From Pseudomonas fluorescens (GTDB lineage Bacteria; Pseudomonadota; Gammaproteobacteria; Pseudomonadales; Pseudomonadaceae), in contig LR782234.1 of the NCBI GenBank assembly GCA_902825215.1, positions 3,844,001-3,908,000 of the forward strand: a stretch of DNA of 64,000 bases. The letters are read 5' to 3'. The notes under the pieces are model-generated. The model ran no database searches. It was given only the letters and a program-made list of their open reading frames with translations, and was not told the origin of the DNA. The position numbers and the translations under genes are program-made. Positions 41,121 to 49,087 of this stretch are shown here, in pieces; positions within the stretch are counted from its first letter, which is position 1; every line of letters starts with the position of its first letter.

Positions 41121-43069
41121 TGAGCGCAACCGTTCTCACCACCCTGCTGGTGGCCAACCGTGGCGAAATCGCCTGCCGCGTCATGCGCACCGCCAAAGCC
41201 TTGGGCCTGACCACCGTCGCGGTGCACAGCGCCACTGATCGCGAAGCGCGGCACAGCCGTGAAGCGGACATCCGCGTCGATCTGGGTGGCAGCAAAGCGG
41301 CCGACAGTTATTTGCAGATCGACAAGTTGATCGCGGCCGCCAAGGCCAGCGGCGCGCAGGCGATTCATCCGGGTTACGGATTTCTTTCGGAGAATGCCGG
41401 TTTCGCCCGCGCCATCGAAGCGGCCGGGCTGATGTTCCTCGGCCCGCCCGCCTCGGCCATCGACGCCATGGGTAGCAAGTCCGCCGCCAAGGCGCTGATG
41501 GAAACGGCCGGCGTGCCACTGGTGCCGGGTTACCACGGCGAAGCGCAGGATCTCGACACCTTTCGCGCGGCTTGCGAGCGCATCGGTTATCCGGTGCTGC
41601 TCAAAGCCACGGCGGGCGGTGGCGGCAAAGGCATGAAAGTGGTCGAGGACGTCAGTCAACTCGCCGAAGCGCTGGCCTCCGCGCAGCGTGAGGCGCAGTC
41701 ATCGTTCGGCGACTCGCGCATGCTGGTGGAGAAATACCTGCTCAAGCCGCGACATGTGGAAATCCAGATCTTTGCCGATCAGCACGGCCATTGCCTGTAC
41801 CTCAATGAGCGCGATTGCTCGATTCAACGACGTCACCAGAAAGTCGTCGAGGAAGCCCCGGCGCCGGGTCTGTCCGCGGAGCTGCGGCGGGCAATGGGCG
41901 AAGCGGCCGTGCGCTCGGCGCAGGCGATCGGTTATGTCGGCGCGGGCACCGTGGAGTTTTTGCTGGATGCGCGCGGCGAATTTTTCTTCATGGAGATGAA
42001 CACGCGGTTGCAGGTCGAGCATCCTGTGACCGAAGCCATCACCGGTCTGGATCTGGTGGCCTGGCAGATTCGCGTCGCCCGTGGCGAGGCGCTGCCGATC
42101 ACTCAAGAACAGGTGCCGCTCAACGGTCATGCGATTGAAGTTCGCCTGTACGCAGAAGATCCGGCGAATGACTTTCTGCCCGCGACCGGCCGTTTGGCGT
42201 TGTATCGCGAATCCGCTGACGGACCGGGGCGCCGCGTTGACAGCGGGGTCGAGGAAGGCGATGAAATTTCGCCGTTCTATGACCCGATGCTTGGCAAGCT
42301 GATCGCCTGGGGCGAGGACCGCGAACAGGCCAGATTGCGCTTGTTGAGCATGCTCGACGAATTCGCCATTGGCGGTTTGAAGACCAATATCAACTTTTTG
42401 CGGCGGATCATTGCGCATCCGGCGTTTGCTGCGGCTGAACTGGATACCGGGTTCATTCCGCGCTACCAGGAGCAACTGCTGCCCGCGCCGCAACCATTGA
42501 GCGATGCGTTCTGGAACGCGGCCGCGCACGCGGTGGCGCAGAGTCTGCCGCAATTTTCGCGCAAGGATGACCCGGCTTCGCCTTGGTCAATCAACAGCGG
42601 TTTGCGCGCAGGCTTGCCACCGGAAATGACCCTGCATCTGAGTTGCGAAGGTCAGGATAAAGCGCTGACGCTGAATGACATCGGCAATGCCAGACTAAGC
42701 GGCGAAGCGCTCAGCGTCGAAGACGCAGGCGTGCGCCGTAGTTTGCGCACCATTCGCCAGGGCGGTGAGCTGTACCTGCAGTGGGACGGCGAGTTGCGAC
42801 GTGTCGAAACGTACGACCCGATCAGTGCCGTTGACGCCAGTCACAGCCATCAGGGCGGTCTGACTGCGCCGATGAACGGCAGCATCGTCCGCGTGCTGGT
42901 CGAGGCCGGGCAAGCGGTTGAAGCCGGTGCGCAACTGGTCGTGCTCGAAGCGATGAAAATGGAGCACAGCATTCGCGCGCCGCATGCCGGTGTAGTCAAA
43001 GCGCTGTATTGCCAGGAAGGCGAAATGGTCGGCGAAGGCAGCGCTCTGGTGGAACTGGAAGCCGTATAA
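41120..43069 (+). CDS. liuD: methylcrotonyl-CoA carboxylase, biotin-containing (alpha) subunit
   Basis: A 649-residue subunit combining biotin carboxylase (N-terminal, LLVANRGEIACRVMRTA; ATP-grasp loop GGGGKGMK near 168; catalytic EMNTRLQVEHPVTE), a linker/BT region and a C-terminal biotinyl domain whose lysine lies in VLEAMKMEHSIRAP. It carboxylates biotin with bicarbonate and ATP, then LiuB transfers the group. The ATG at 41120 overlaps the liuC stop (TGATG); a TTG three bases earlier is a less likely start. Confidence 0.95.
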   Translation: MSATVLTTLLVANRGEIACRVMRTAKALGLTTVAVHSATDREARHSREADIRVDLGGSKAADSYLQIDKLIAAAKASGAQAIHPGYGFLSENAGFARAIEAAGLMFLGPPASAIDAMGSKSAAKALMETAGVPLVPGYHGEAQDLDTFRAACERIGYPVLLKATAGGGGKGMKVVEDVSQLAEALASAQREAQSSFGDSRMLVEKYLLKPRHVEIQIFADQHGHCLYLNERDCSIQRRHQKVVEEAPAPGLSAELRRAMGEAAVRSAQAIGYVGAGTVEFLLDARGEFFFMEMNTRLQVEHPVTEAITGLDLVAWQIRVARGEALPITQEQVPLNGHAIEVRLYAEDPANDFLPATGRLALYRESADGPGRRVDSGVEEGDEISPFYDPMLGKLIAWGEDREQARLRLLSMLDEFAIGGLKTNINFLRRIIAHPAFAAAELDTGFIPRYQEQLLPAPQPLSDAFWNAAAHAVAQSLPQFSRKDDPASPWSINSGLRAGLPPEMTLHLSCEGQDKALTLNDIGNARLSGEALSVEDAGVRRSLRTIRQGGELYLQWDGELRRVETYDPISAVDASHSHQGGLTAPMNGSIVRVLVEAGQAVEAGAQLVVLEAMKMEHSIRAPHAGVVKALYCQEGEMVGEGSALVELEAV

Positions 43070-43074
43070 ATAAA

Positions 43075-43106
43075 AGATCGATCCTACGCCGAGCGTGGAT
43101 CGATCT
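43075..43106. terminator. terminator between convergent liuD and repressor gene
   Basis: Perfect 10-bp stem AGATCGATCC/GGATCGATCT with a 12-nt loop. On the minus strand it is followed by TTTATTTAT, so it best serves the repressor gene; it may also end liuD transcripts. Confidence 0.78.
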
Positions 43107-43108
43107 GA

Positions 43109-43768
43109 CTAGTAACGGGCCGTGGCTTGCACCACGACACCGATGATTCGACATTCGTCGGTCAACACGGCTTTCGGCCAGGTTGGGTTGAGTGGTACCA
43201 GGTAACGCTGGCCGCCCTGCTCATCAAGTTTGCGGAAAATCGCCTCAGGGCTGTCGGGCCACTGGGCAATCACCAGTTTGCCCGGCACCGCTTCAACCGC
43301 CGGGTCGACCAGAATCAGCATGCCTTCGGCGATGCTCTGGCCGGTCGGCGCGGTCATCGAGTCCCCCGCTACCGTCAACCAGAACGCCGCGCCACGCGCG
43401 TGGTAATCGGTGAGTTCGAAACGCTGTTTAGCGGTCGCCCGGTTGTAGGACGCCGGGTCACTTTCGCGTACCTCACACGTCATCTGCCAATCGCTGACCG
43501 GGTAACGGAAGTACGGGTTGTACTTCTGTGCCAGCGGCATCTCGTCCTCCAGCGTGACTTGCGGCTCGCGAATCACCAGCACAACTTCGAGGAAATCCAG
43601 ACCCAACGCCTGCAGCACGCGGTTCATTTCGGTAATACCGGGTTCGCGACGCTTGTTCAGCCAATGACCGATCCCGCCCTGGGACATGCCGACGCGCTCT
43701 CCGAGCTCTGTTTGAGTGATTTTGAGTTCACTCATTTTGGCCTTGACCAACTCAATCCATTTATCCAT
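43109..43768 (-). CDS. LexA-like repressor (HTH plus S24 peptidase domain)
   Basis: A 219-residue phage-type repressor. An N-terminal Cro/CI helix-turn-helix (KITQTELGERVGMSQGGIGH, about residues 13-32) is joined to a LexA/UmuD-type S24 domain with catalytic serine in AGDSMTAPTG (Ser near 133) and lysine in PGKLVIAQW. Such proteins self-cleave on RecA activation; a likely cleavage region is HARGAAF. The ATG at 43768 was chosen (MDKWIEL); an earlier in-frame start lacks support. It is divergent from a DUF6124 gene; no prophage or pyocin genes are seen nearby. Confidence 0.88.
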   Translation of the reverse strand: MDKWIELVKAKMSELKITQTELGERVGMSQGGIGHWLNKRREPGITEMNRVLQALGLDFLEVVLVIREPQVTLEDEMPLAQKYNPYFRYPVSDWQMTCEVRESDPASYNRATAKQRFELTDYHARGAAFWLTVAGDSMTAPTGQSIAEGMLILVDPAVEAVPGKLVIAQWPDSPEAIFRKLDEQGGQRYLVPLNPTWPKAVLTDECRIIGVVVQATARY

Positions 43769-43812
43769 GTGCAGCACCTTACTGTCGATGCCTTCGGCCG
43801 GCAAAACACAAA

Positions 43813-43854
43813 TTGTAGTATTTAAATTCCAGTCACAACTACGCTACGTACTAT
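43813..43854. promoter_or_regulatory. possible operator cluster between repressor and DUF6124 gene
   Basis: Several related half-sites (GTAGTA at 43815, ACTACG at 43838, CTACGTACTA at 43844, with palindromic TACGTA) lie in the 128-bp divergent gap. This is the expected position for a repressor binding both promoters; the assignment is by position only. Confidence 0.35.
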
Positions 43855-43896
43855 GCTGAGAGGACGGATTCTCAATTGAACAAGGAGTGCCCTCTC

Positions 43897-44238
43897 ATGA
43901 CGAATATCAGCAGCAAAGACTTGCCCGATCTGCAAATGGACACCACGTTCACCTCGCCTCAAGGCAACGCGGCCGCCCAGCGGGCGCTGGATTATTACTT
44001 GAAACCGGCTGTGTCAGAACCCGAGGTGGATGAGCGTTTCTTCGACGTCAAACGTCACCTCAGCGGCGAAGAAGCCCTGGTGCATGCTTCAGATCTGTTG
44101 CGCTGTGCGGCGGCGACAGCGTTCAAGGCAGCGGAGACCCTGCAGGGCGCGAGCCGCGATCTGGCGTTTTCCGTGGTGCATATGGTGGATATGGCGCGGG
44201 CGATGGTTGACCATTCACTCGATGGCGAAGAAGCCTGA
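43897..44238 (+). CDS. DUF6124 family protein
   Basis: A 113-residue acidic protein of a family confined largely to Pseudomonas, function unknown. The N-terminal 35 residues look disordered; the C-terminal part is helical and alanine-rich (EEALVHASDLLRCAAATAFKAAE by its ends). The ATG at 43897 follows AAGGAG by 9 bp; an earlier TTG in frame would bypass that ribosome site. It is divergent from the LexA-like repressor, which may control it. Confidence 0.8.
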   Translation: MTNISSKDLPDLQMDTTFTSPQGNAAAQRALDYYLKPAVSEPEVDERFFDVKRHLSGEEALVHASDLLRCAAATAFKAAETLQGASRDLAFSVVHMVDMARAMVDHSLDGEEA

Positions 44239-44294
44239 GCAAAGCAGACAGCGGAAGACCGGAAAGAATTTTCCAATCGGGCAGATAAAAACAT

Positions 44295-44322
44295 TTGACT
44301 TGCAAATGATAATGATTATTAT
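44295..44322 (+). promoter_or_regulatory. prrF promoter with Fur box
   Basis: Promoter TTGACT (44295-44300), 16-bp spacer, TATTAT (44317-44322). A Fur box of the 7-1-7 form, TGATAAT-G-ATTATTA (44307-44321, 13 of 14 conserved bases), covers the spacer and -10. Iron-loaded Fur would block RNA polymerase directly. Confidence 0.85.
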
Positions 44323-44329
44323 TGCAGGC

Positions 44330-44441
44330 AGCTGGTCGCGAGATCAGTCGATGGACCAGAGACCTTAGGTCGGTCTTCTGGACTATCTCCTCATCAGGCT
44401 AATCACGGTTTTTGACCCGGCTTTTTGCCGGGTCTTTTTTT
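44330..44441 (+). ncRNA. prrF: PrrF-family iron-responsive small RNA
   Basis: About 110-nt Fur-repressed RNA, the Pseudomonas counterpart of RyhB, which represses iron-containing proteins such as SodB when iron is scarce. The conserved core CTCCTCATCAGGCTAATCAC (44387-44406) that pairs with targets is present, preceded by GCTGGTCGCGAGATCAG. The RNA ends in a perfect 8-bp hairpin (GACCCGGC-TTTTT-GCCGGGTC, 44414-44434) and seven T. Ends are estimated from the promoter and terminator. Which of the usual two copies (prrF1 or prrF2) this is cannot be told here. Confidence 0.88.
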
Positions 44442-44718
44442 GCCCGTTTTTCGGGCTTATGGCTTCAGGCTAATGAAGTCTTTGGGTGTTGCGTATTCGA
44501 TGGCGCGGATAATATCAAAAGAATATCGGATGACAAGCCAGGCCCGGCCACATTGGGGCAAACTTTGCCAATTAGCACTTGAGAATCACTCGCACACTCT
44601 CTAAGCTGCTTGCGCGTCACGGAGGACGCCCCCCGCTGCAACCCCCGCAATACCCCTCGGTTTCAACCCTGCCTGCGTGTAAAGTGACGGCCATAAAAAT
44701 CGTATTCAGGAATCGATC
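44442..44718. other. intergenic gap after prrF
   Basis: A 277-bp gap with no gene seen. It begins with a small second hairpin (GCCCG-TTTTT-CGGGC, 44442-44456). The rest presumably holds the promoter of the carboxypeptidase gene; no clear boxes were found. Confidence 0.4.
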
Positions 44719-45870
44719 ATGTCCGTGGCCAAATCCTCGTTCGACATCAGCGCCAATTTCGACAGCGGCAATATTGAAGTCATCGACCTCAGCAATCCGC
44801 TCAGCCCGGTTCTGGCGATTCGCCCGGACACCCGCAGCGCACATTTTCAATGGTTTCACTTCAAGGCCAGCGGTCTGCATGTCGGCCAGGAACACTGGTT
44901 CCGGCTGATCAACGCCAGCCAGTCTTCGTATAACAAAGCCTGGACCGGCTATCAGGCCGTGGCGTCTTACGATCACGTCAACTGGTTCCGTATCCCGACC
45001 ATTTTCGAAGGCGATTCCCTGCGTTTCTGCCTCGAAGCCACCCAGACCCACGCCTGGTTCGCCTATTTCGAACCGTACAGCCGCGGCCGCCACGACTGGC
45101 TGATCGAGCAGGCGCTGAGCAAGGCCGGCACGCAATTGCTGGCGACCGGCAAAAGTGTCGAAGGTCGTGACATCCAGTTGCTGCGCAAAGGCAGCGGCGC
45201 CGAGGGCCAGCGCAAAGTCTGGATCATCGCCCAGCAACACCCGGGCGAGCACATGGCCGAATGGTTCATGGAGGGCGTGATCGAGCGTCTGGAAAGACAC
45301 GACGATCCGGTGCTGAACAAACTGCTGGCCAGCGCCGACCTGTATCTGGTGCCGAACATGAACCCGGACGGTGCCTTCCACGGTCATCTGCGCACCAACG
45401 CCATGGGCCAGGACTTGAATCGCGCCTGGCAGAACGCCAGTCAGGAAATCAGCCCCGAAGTACTTTTCGTACAGCAGCAAATGGAAAAGTATGGCGTCGA
45501 CTTGTTCATCGACGTACACGGCGACGAGGAAATCCCCCACGTATTCACCGCCGGTTGCGAAGGCAATCCGGGCTTCACACCGCGCATTGAAAAGCTCGAG
45601 GAGCACTTCCGCTCGCACCTCAAGCACACCACCAGGGACTTCCAGACCCTGTACGGCTACACCCGCGACGAACCGGGCCAGGCCAACATGACCCTGGCCT
45701 GCAACAGCGTCGGGCAGAAATACGACTGCCTGTCACTGACGCTGGAAATGCCGTTCAAGGATCACGATGACCACCCCGACCAAATCACCGGCTGGTCGGG
45801 CAAGCGCTCGAAACAATTGGGCAAGGATGTGCTGACGACCATCGCCGACATGGTCGACAGCCTGCGCTGA
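44719..45870 (+). CDS. M14-family zinc carboxypeptidase (cytosolic carboxypeptidase-like)
   Basis: A 383-residue protein without a signal peptide. The N-terminal beta-rich domain (about 1-120, FQWFHFKASGL) is typical of cytosolic carboxypeptidases (CCPs), the family that trims glutamates from tubulin in eukaryotes. The M14 domain follows with zinc ligands in QHPGEHMAEW and DVHGDEE, the substrate-binding segment PNMNPDGAFHG and the catalytic glutamate in TLEMPFKD. The ATG at 44719 follows AGGAATCG-type sequence. The bacterial substrate is unknown. Confidence 0.9.
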   Translation: MSVAKSSFDISANFDSGNIEVIDLSNPLSPVLAIRPDTRSAHFQWFHFKASGLHVGQEHWFRLINASQSSYNKAWTGYQAVASYDHVNWFRIPTIFEGDSLRFCLEATQTHAWFAYFEPYSRGRHDWLIEQALSKAGTQLLATGKSVEGRDIQLLRKGSGAEGQRKVWIIAQQHPGEHMAEWFMEGVIERLERHDDPVLNKLLASADLYLVPNMNPDGAFHGHLRTNAMGQDLNRAWQNASQEISPEVLFVQQQMEKYGVDLFIDVHGDEEIPHVFTAGCEGNPGFTPRIEKLEEHFRSHLKHTTRDFQTLYGYTRDEPGQANMTLACNSVGQKYDCLSLTLEMPFKDHDDHPDQITGWSGKRSKQLGKDVLTTIADMVDSLR

Positions 45871-45891
45871 TCCCCTTCCCTCTCTGACTCG

Positions 45892-45922
45892 CGAGTGGCG
45901 CATCGACTCGATGCGCCACTCG
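45892..45922. terminator. strong hairpin between convergent genes
   Basis: Two perfect arms of 15 bp (CGAGTGGCGCATCGA and complement) separated by one base. It has no T-run on either side, but its place between convergent stops suggests a bidirectional transcript end. Confidence 0.6.
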
Positions 45923-45927
45923 GGCGA

Positions 45928-46473
45928 TCAACTGCGATCGCGACCGCGCAACATGCTGTCGAGCACCTCGTCGCGACGTATCCAGCCGTGAAACAGCGCC
46001 GCGGCCAGATGCACCAGCACCGTCAGAAACAGCAGATAAGCCAGATAGCCGTGCGCCTTGCGCAGCAGCGCGAACAACTGCGCATCAGCAGGCACGATCG
46101 AAGGCAATTGCAACGCGGTACCGAGCATCACCGGCTCGCCCGAGGCGCTGATCATCGCCCAGCCGAGCAACGGCAACACCAGCATCAATCCATACAGCAA
46201 CCAATGCGAAGCCTTGGCCGCCAGTGCTTGCCAGTCCGGCAGATCCGCCGGCAAGGGCGGCTGACGCGTACTCCAGCGCACCAGCAGACGCACGATCACC
46301 AGCGCCAGAATGGCAATGCCCAGCGGCTTGTGCAGATGGATCAGCCATTCATGCCGTTCGGATACCGAGGTGACCATGCCGGCGCCAATAAACAGCATGG
46401 CGATGATCATCACGGCCATCAGCCAGTGCAGCAGCCGCGCCAGCAAAACGAAATGGGTCGGTTGAGCGCTCAT
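45928..46473 (-). CDS. cytochrome b561 family protein (catalase-like operon)
   Basis: A 181-residue inner-membrane di-heme b-type cytochrome with four membrane segments; haem-ligand histidines are visible in LARLLHWLMAV, HLHKPLG, KASHWLLYG and KAHGYLAYLLFLTVLVHL. It overlaps the stop of the catalase-like gene by four bases (ATGA) and so is coupled to it. It may pass electrons to or from the catalase-like protein. Confidence 0.92.
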   Translation of the reverse strand: MSAQPTHFVLLARLLHWLMAVMIIAMLFIGAGMVTSVSERHEWLIHLHKPLGIAILALVIVRLLVRWSTRQPPLPADLPDWQALAAKASHWLLYGLMLVLPLLGWAMISASGEPVMLGTALQLPSIVPADAQLFALLRKAHGYLAYLLFLTVLVHLAAALFHGWIRRDEVLDSMLRGRDRS

Positions 46474-47573
46474 GGGCGAGCCTCCTGTTTGGCGGCGGGC
46501 AACTGGCTGACTTCGCTGGTGCGGCGCAGGTAGGAATCGGCATAGCCGGCGGATCGGGCAGCGAGCAGCGGGTCGTCGGAACCCTGAATACCGGCCGGCA
46601 GCACCAGCGGATCGTAGTTGATGTCACGGCATTCGCCGCTCAGTTGCGGCTGGGTTTTCTCCAGCACCAGCGTGCCGGCGTTCAACACTTTGCGCTCGGC
46701 GGGCCAGTTCTTGCTGGCGTCGTTGACCGGATCCTCAGGATTGGCCAGGGTGATGTTCAACTGAAAACGCAGTGGACCGGATGCCAGGCGTTGCACCAGA
46801 TCCTTTTCCAGAAAATCGCCGCCCTCGGGCGCAGTGGCACCGGCGGCATCGCGCGCAACCGGGGCCATGCTCCAGCGCACCGCCTGCTTGTTGCCGTTGC
46901 CGTCGACCAGGTAAAACGCGTTGACGCTGTTATAGGTTTCGGTGGCGTAACTGGCCGACGGTTTGGCCGTCTTGATCCAGGTCAGAAAGGGTACGGCTTC
47001 CGGGTGCGCGGCGAAGAACGCCGGGACCTTCGTCGGGTCCGGTTTACCAGTGGCCGGGTCCGGCGACTGTGCCTGCTGCAACTGATAGAACGCCTCCGGC
47101 GTGCCGACCGGAAACACCGGCATGCTGTTCATGCCGGTGCGCCATTGTTGGCCATTGGCCTGGGTGAAGCGCAGCGCCAGACTGCGGATCGGCACGCTGC
47201 TGTCCGGCGCGTATGGGTTGCCCGACGGCAGTGCGAAACGTCCGACCACCGGGGTTTGCGCCTCGTTGAACACCTGCGCAGTGGAAAACGCACGCGCCTC
47301 GCCGCTGCTCTCGAAGTGGCCGATCACGCACACGCCTTTGCCGTGGTTACGGCGAAAGCCGGGATGCACGCCGTTGTTTTTTTCCAATACATCGACCAGC
47401 GCTTTTGGCGTCAGGCGTTGTGGGTCGAGGTTGCCATGCACATAGGCAAACGCCCCGGCGACCGCGGCCACGACCACGGCGATGCCGCCCAGGCGCAACA
47501 TCAGGCTTGCCGTAGACAAGGGTGGGCGCCGCGGTCCGCCGGGCGGTGTATCGGATGAAGAGCGAACAACCAT
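46470..47573 (-). CDS. catalase-family haem peroxidase (SrpA-like), membrane-anchored
   Basis: A 367-residue small-subunit catalase relative. One N-terminal membrane segment (about 25-45) would place the domain in the periplasm. The distal His is in RRNHGKGVC (RxxHxxG), FVRW-type segment QAVRWSMAP follows, and the proximal RxxxY motif is RSAGYADS near the C-terminus, with the family-typical GIQGSDDPLLAAR before it. Such proteins are organic-peroxide or low-activity peroxidases. The ATG at 47573 follows GGAG. It has an ECF-type promoter (47616-47642) and a divergent ECF sigma gene. Confidence 0.9.
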   Translation of the reverse strand: MVVRSSSDTPPGGPRRPPLSTASLMLRLGGIAVVVAAVAGAFAYVHGNLDPQRLTPKALVDVLEKNNGVHPGFRRNHGKGVCVIGHFESSGEARAFSTAQVFNEAQTPVVGRFALPSGNPYAPDSSVPIRSLALRFTQANGQQWRTGMNSMPVFPVGTPEAFYQLQQAQSPDPATGKPDPTKVPAFFAAHPEAVPFLTWIKTAKPSASYATETYNSVNAFYLVDGNGNKQAVRWSMAPVARDAAGATAPEGGDFLEKDLVQRLASGPLRFQLNITLANPEDPVNDASKNWPAERKVLNAGTLVLEKTQPQLSGECRDINYDPLVLPAGIQGSDDPLLAARSAGYADSYLRRTSEVSQLPAAKQEARP

Positions 47574-47615
47574 GTAAGGCTCCAGGGCCAGTGGCCGCAA
47601 TCAGGAAGAGTCAGC

Positions 47616-47642
47616 AAGACGCACCCCGTCGGGTTTTATTCC
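47616..47642 (-). promoter_or_regulatory. ECF-type promoter of the catalase-like/b561 operon
   Basis: On the minus strand GGAATAA (-35), 14 bp, CGTCTT (-10), about 43 bp before the start codon. The same motif and spacing occurs facing the sigma gene. Confidence 0.75.
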
Positions 47643-47670
47643 ACGCCTCGGTATTTATTTTTCCGAACGT

Positions 47671-47697
47671 GGAATAACCTCCGGCGACGGACGTCTT
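47671..47697 (+). promoter_or_regulatory. ECF-type promoter of the sigma/anti-sigma operon
   Basis: GGAATAA (47671-47677), 14 bp, CGTCTT (47692-47697), 33 bp before the sigma factor ATG. It is identical in both boxes to the divergent promoter, which implies positive autoregulation. Confidence 0.75.
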
Positions 47698-47730
47698 CCT
47701 AGTCCACAGCGTAGTGAATGGCAGCACGTG

Positions 47731-48237
47731 ATGAGCGAATTCGACGAACAATTGCGAGAGATCATTCCCAGATTGCGCCGCTTCGCCGTGTCACTGACAC
47801 GCAACAGCAGCAGCGCCGACGATCTGGTCCAGGCCAGCCTGGAACGGGCATTGTCGAGTTGGGGCGAAAAACGCGCCGACGGCGACCTGCGCGCGTGGCT
47901 GTTTGCAATTCTGTACCGGCAGTTTCTCGACGCGCATCGCCGCTCTCGACGCTATGCGCGGATGCTCGAATTTTTTACCGGTCGCGATGACGCCGAACCG
48001 TCGGTGGAACGCACGGTGATCGCCCAGTCGACCCTGCAGGCCTTCGACCGCCTGCCTACCGAACAACGCGCGCTGCTGCTGATGGTCTCGGTCGAAGGCC
48101 TGTCCTATAAAGAGGTCGCCGAGATTCTTGGCACCCCGCTCGGCACCGTGATGTCGCGTTTGTCCCGCGCCCGCCAGGCCCTGCGCCAATTGAGCGACGG
48201 CGAAATCAGCAGTCCTTCTTTGCGGATACTCAAATGA
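47731..48237 (+). CDS. ECF-family RNA polymerase sigma factor
   Basis: A 168-residue sigma-70 relative with only regions 2 and 4: region 2 (about 20-85, LRAWLFAILYRQFLDAHRR) and region 4 (about 110-160, EGLSYKEVAEILGTPLGTVMSRLSRARQ). A GTG three bases before the ATG is an alternative start. The anti-sigma gene overlaps its stop by four bases. Because both flanking promoters carry the same motif, this sigma probably drives its own operon and the divergent catalase-like operon. Confidence 0.92.
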   Translation: MSEFDEQLREIIPRLRRFAVSLTRNSSSADDLVQASLERALSSWGEKRADGDLRAWLFAILYRQFLDAHRRSRRYARMLEFFTGRDDAEPSVERTVIAQSTLQAFDRLPTEQRALLLMVSVEGLSYKEVAEILGTPLGTVMSRLSRARQALRQLSDGEISSPSLRILK

Positions 48238-48989
48238 TCAGCCTGCCTCCCAATGAGCGTGACCTGCACGCCTACGTCGACCATCAACTCAGCGACGCCG
48301 ACCGGCGTGTACTGGAAACCTGGCTGGCCAGCCACCCGGACGAAGCGGAACAGGTCCGCGCCTGGCAACACGATGCCCAGCAACTGCGCGCAGCCCTCAG
48401 CGGTGCGTTGCAGCAACCGGCCAATCCGGCCCTTGATCCGGCGCTGATTCGCCAGCGCCGCCAGCGTCAGTCACGGCGCCATCTGGCCAGTGCAGCGCTG
48501 CTGCTGATCGCCGTCAGCATCGGTGGCTTCAGCGGCTGGCAGGCGCGGGAGATGACCCTCGTGCGCGGCTCGGTATTACCGATGACCGACGCTTTGCAGG
48601 CCTATCGCCTGATCGCCCAGCAAGGCCTGCTTCCGGCCGATTATCAGGTCGACAATGACGGTGACATGCAGCGCTGGCTCGACCGTTATTTCAATCAGGC
48701 CAGCCGCTTGCCGGATCTTGCGGCGGCCGGGTTCGAACCGGTCAGCGGACGCCTGCTCAGCACCGATGAAGGGCCGGCGGCGATGGTCATGTATGAAGAT
48801 CGCAGCGGTCACAAGGTGAGTTTCTACGTGCGCCCGCCGGGGCCGAAAAACACCTTTCTGCCACGCGGGCGGCGCAGTGACGGCGATCTGCAGGCCGAGT
48901 ACTGGTCGGGTGGCGGCTACAACTATGCGATGGTCAGCCCGACGGATTCGCCGGCAGCGCCTTTGCTCAAACAATCGCAGCCCTTCTGA
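48234..48989 (+). CDS. membrane-anchored anti-sigma factor
   Basis: A 251-residue protein with an N-terminal anti-sigma domain (ERDLHAYVDHQLSDADRRVLE by its ends, residues about 7-30), without the zinc cysteines of ZAS-type proteins. One membrane segment (about 83-103) follows, then a periplasmic sensor domain of about 145 residues. It should hold the sigma factor at the membrane until an external signal, perhaps an oxidant, is sensed. Starts with ATG overlapping the sigma stop. Confidence 0.9.
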   Translation: MISLPPNERDLHAYVDHQLSDADRRVLETWLASHPDEAEQVRAWQHDAQQLRAALSGALQQPANPALDPALIRQRRQRQSRRHLASAALLLIAVSIGGFSGWQAREMTLVRGSVLPMTDALQAYRLIAQQGLLPADYQVDNDGDMQRWLDRYFNQASRLPDLAAAGFEPVSGRLLSTDEGPAAMVMYEDRSGHKVSFYVRPPGPKNTFLPRGRRSDGDLQAEYWSGGGYNYAMVSPTDSPAAPLLKQSQPF

Positions 48990-49087
48990 ACGGAACATCG
49001 AGCGCGGTGGCCGATCGACTCGGCCTCTGGTTACACTGAGCCGCCGCGCTTCCGGGCGCCGGTTCAACGAACACGGAGACACCGCGA

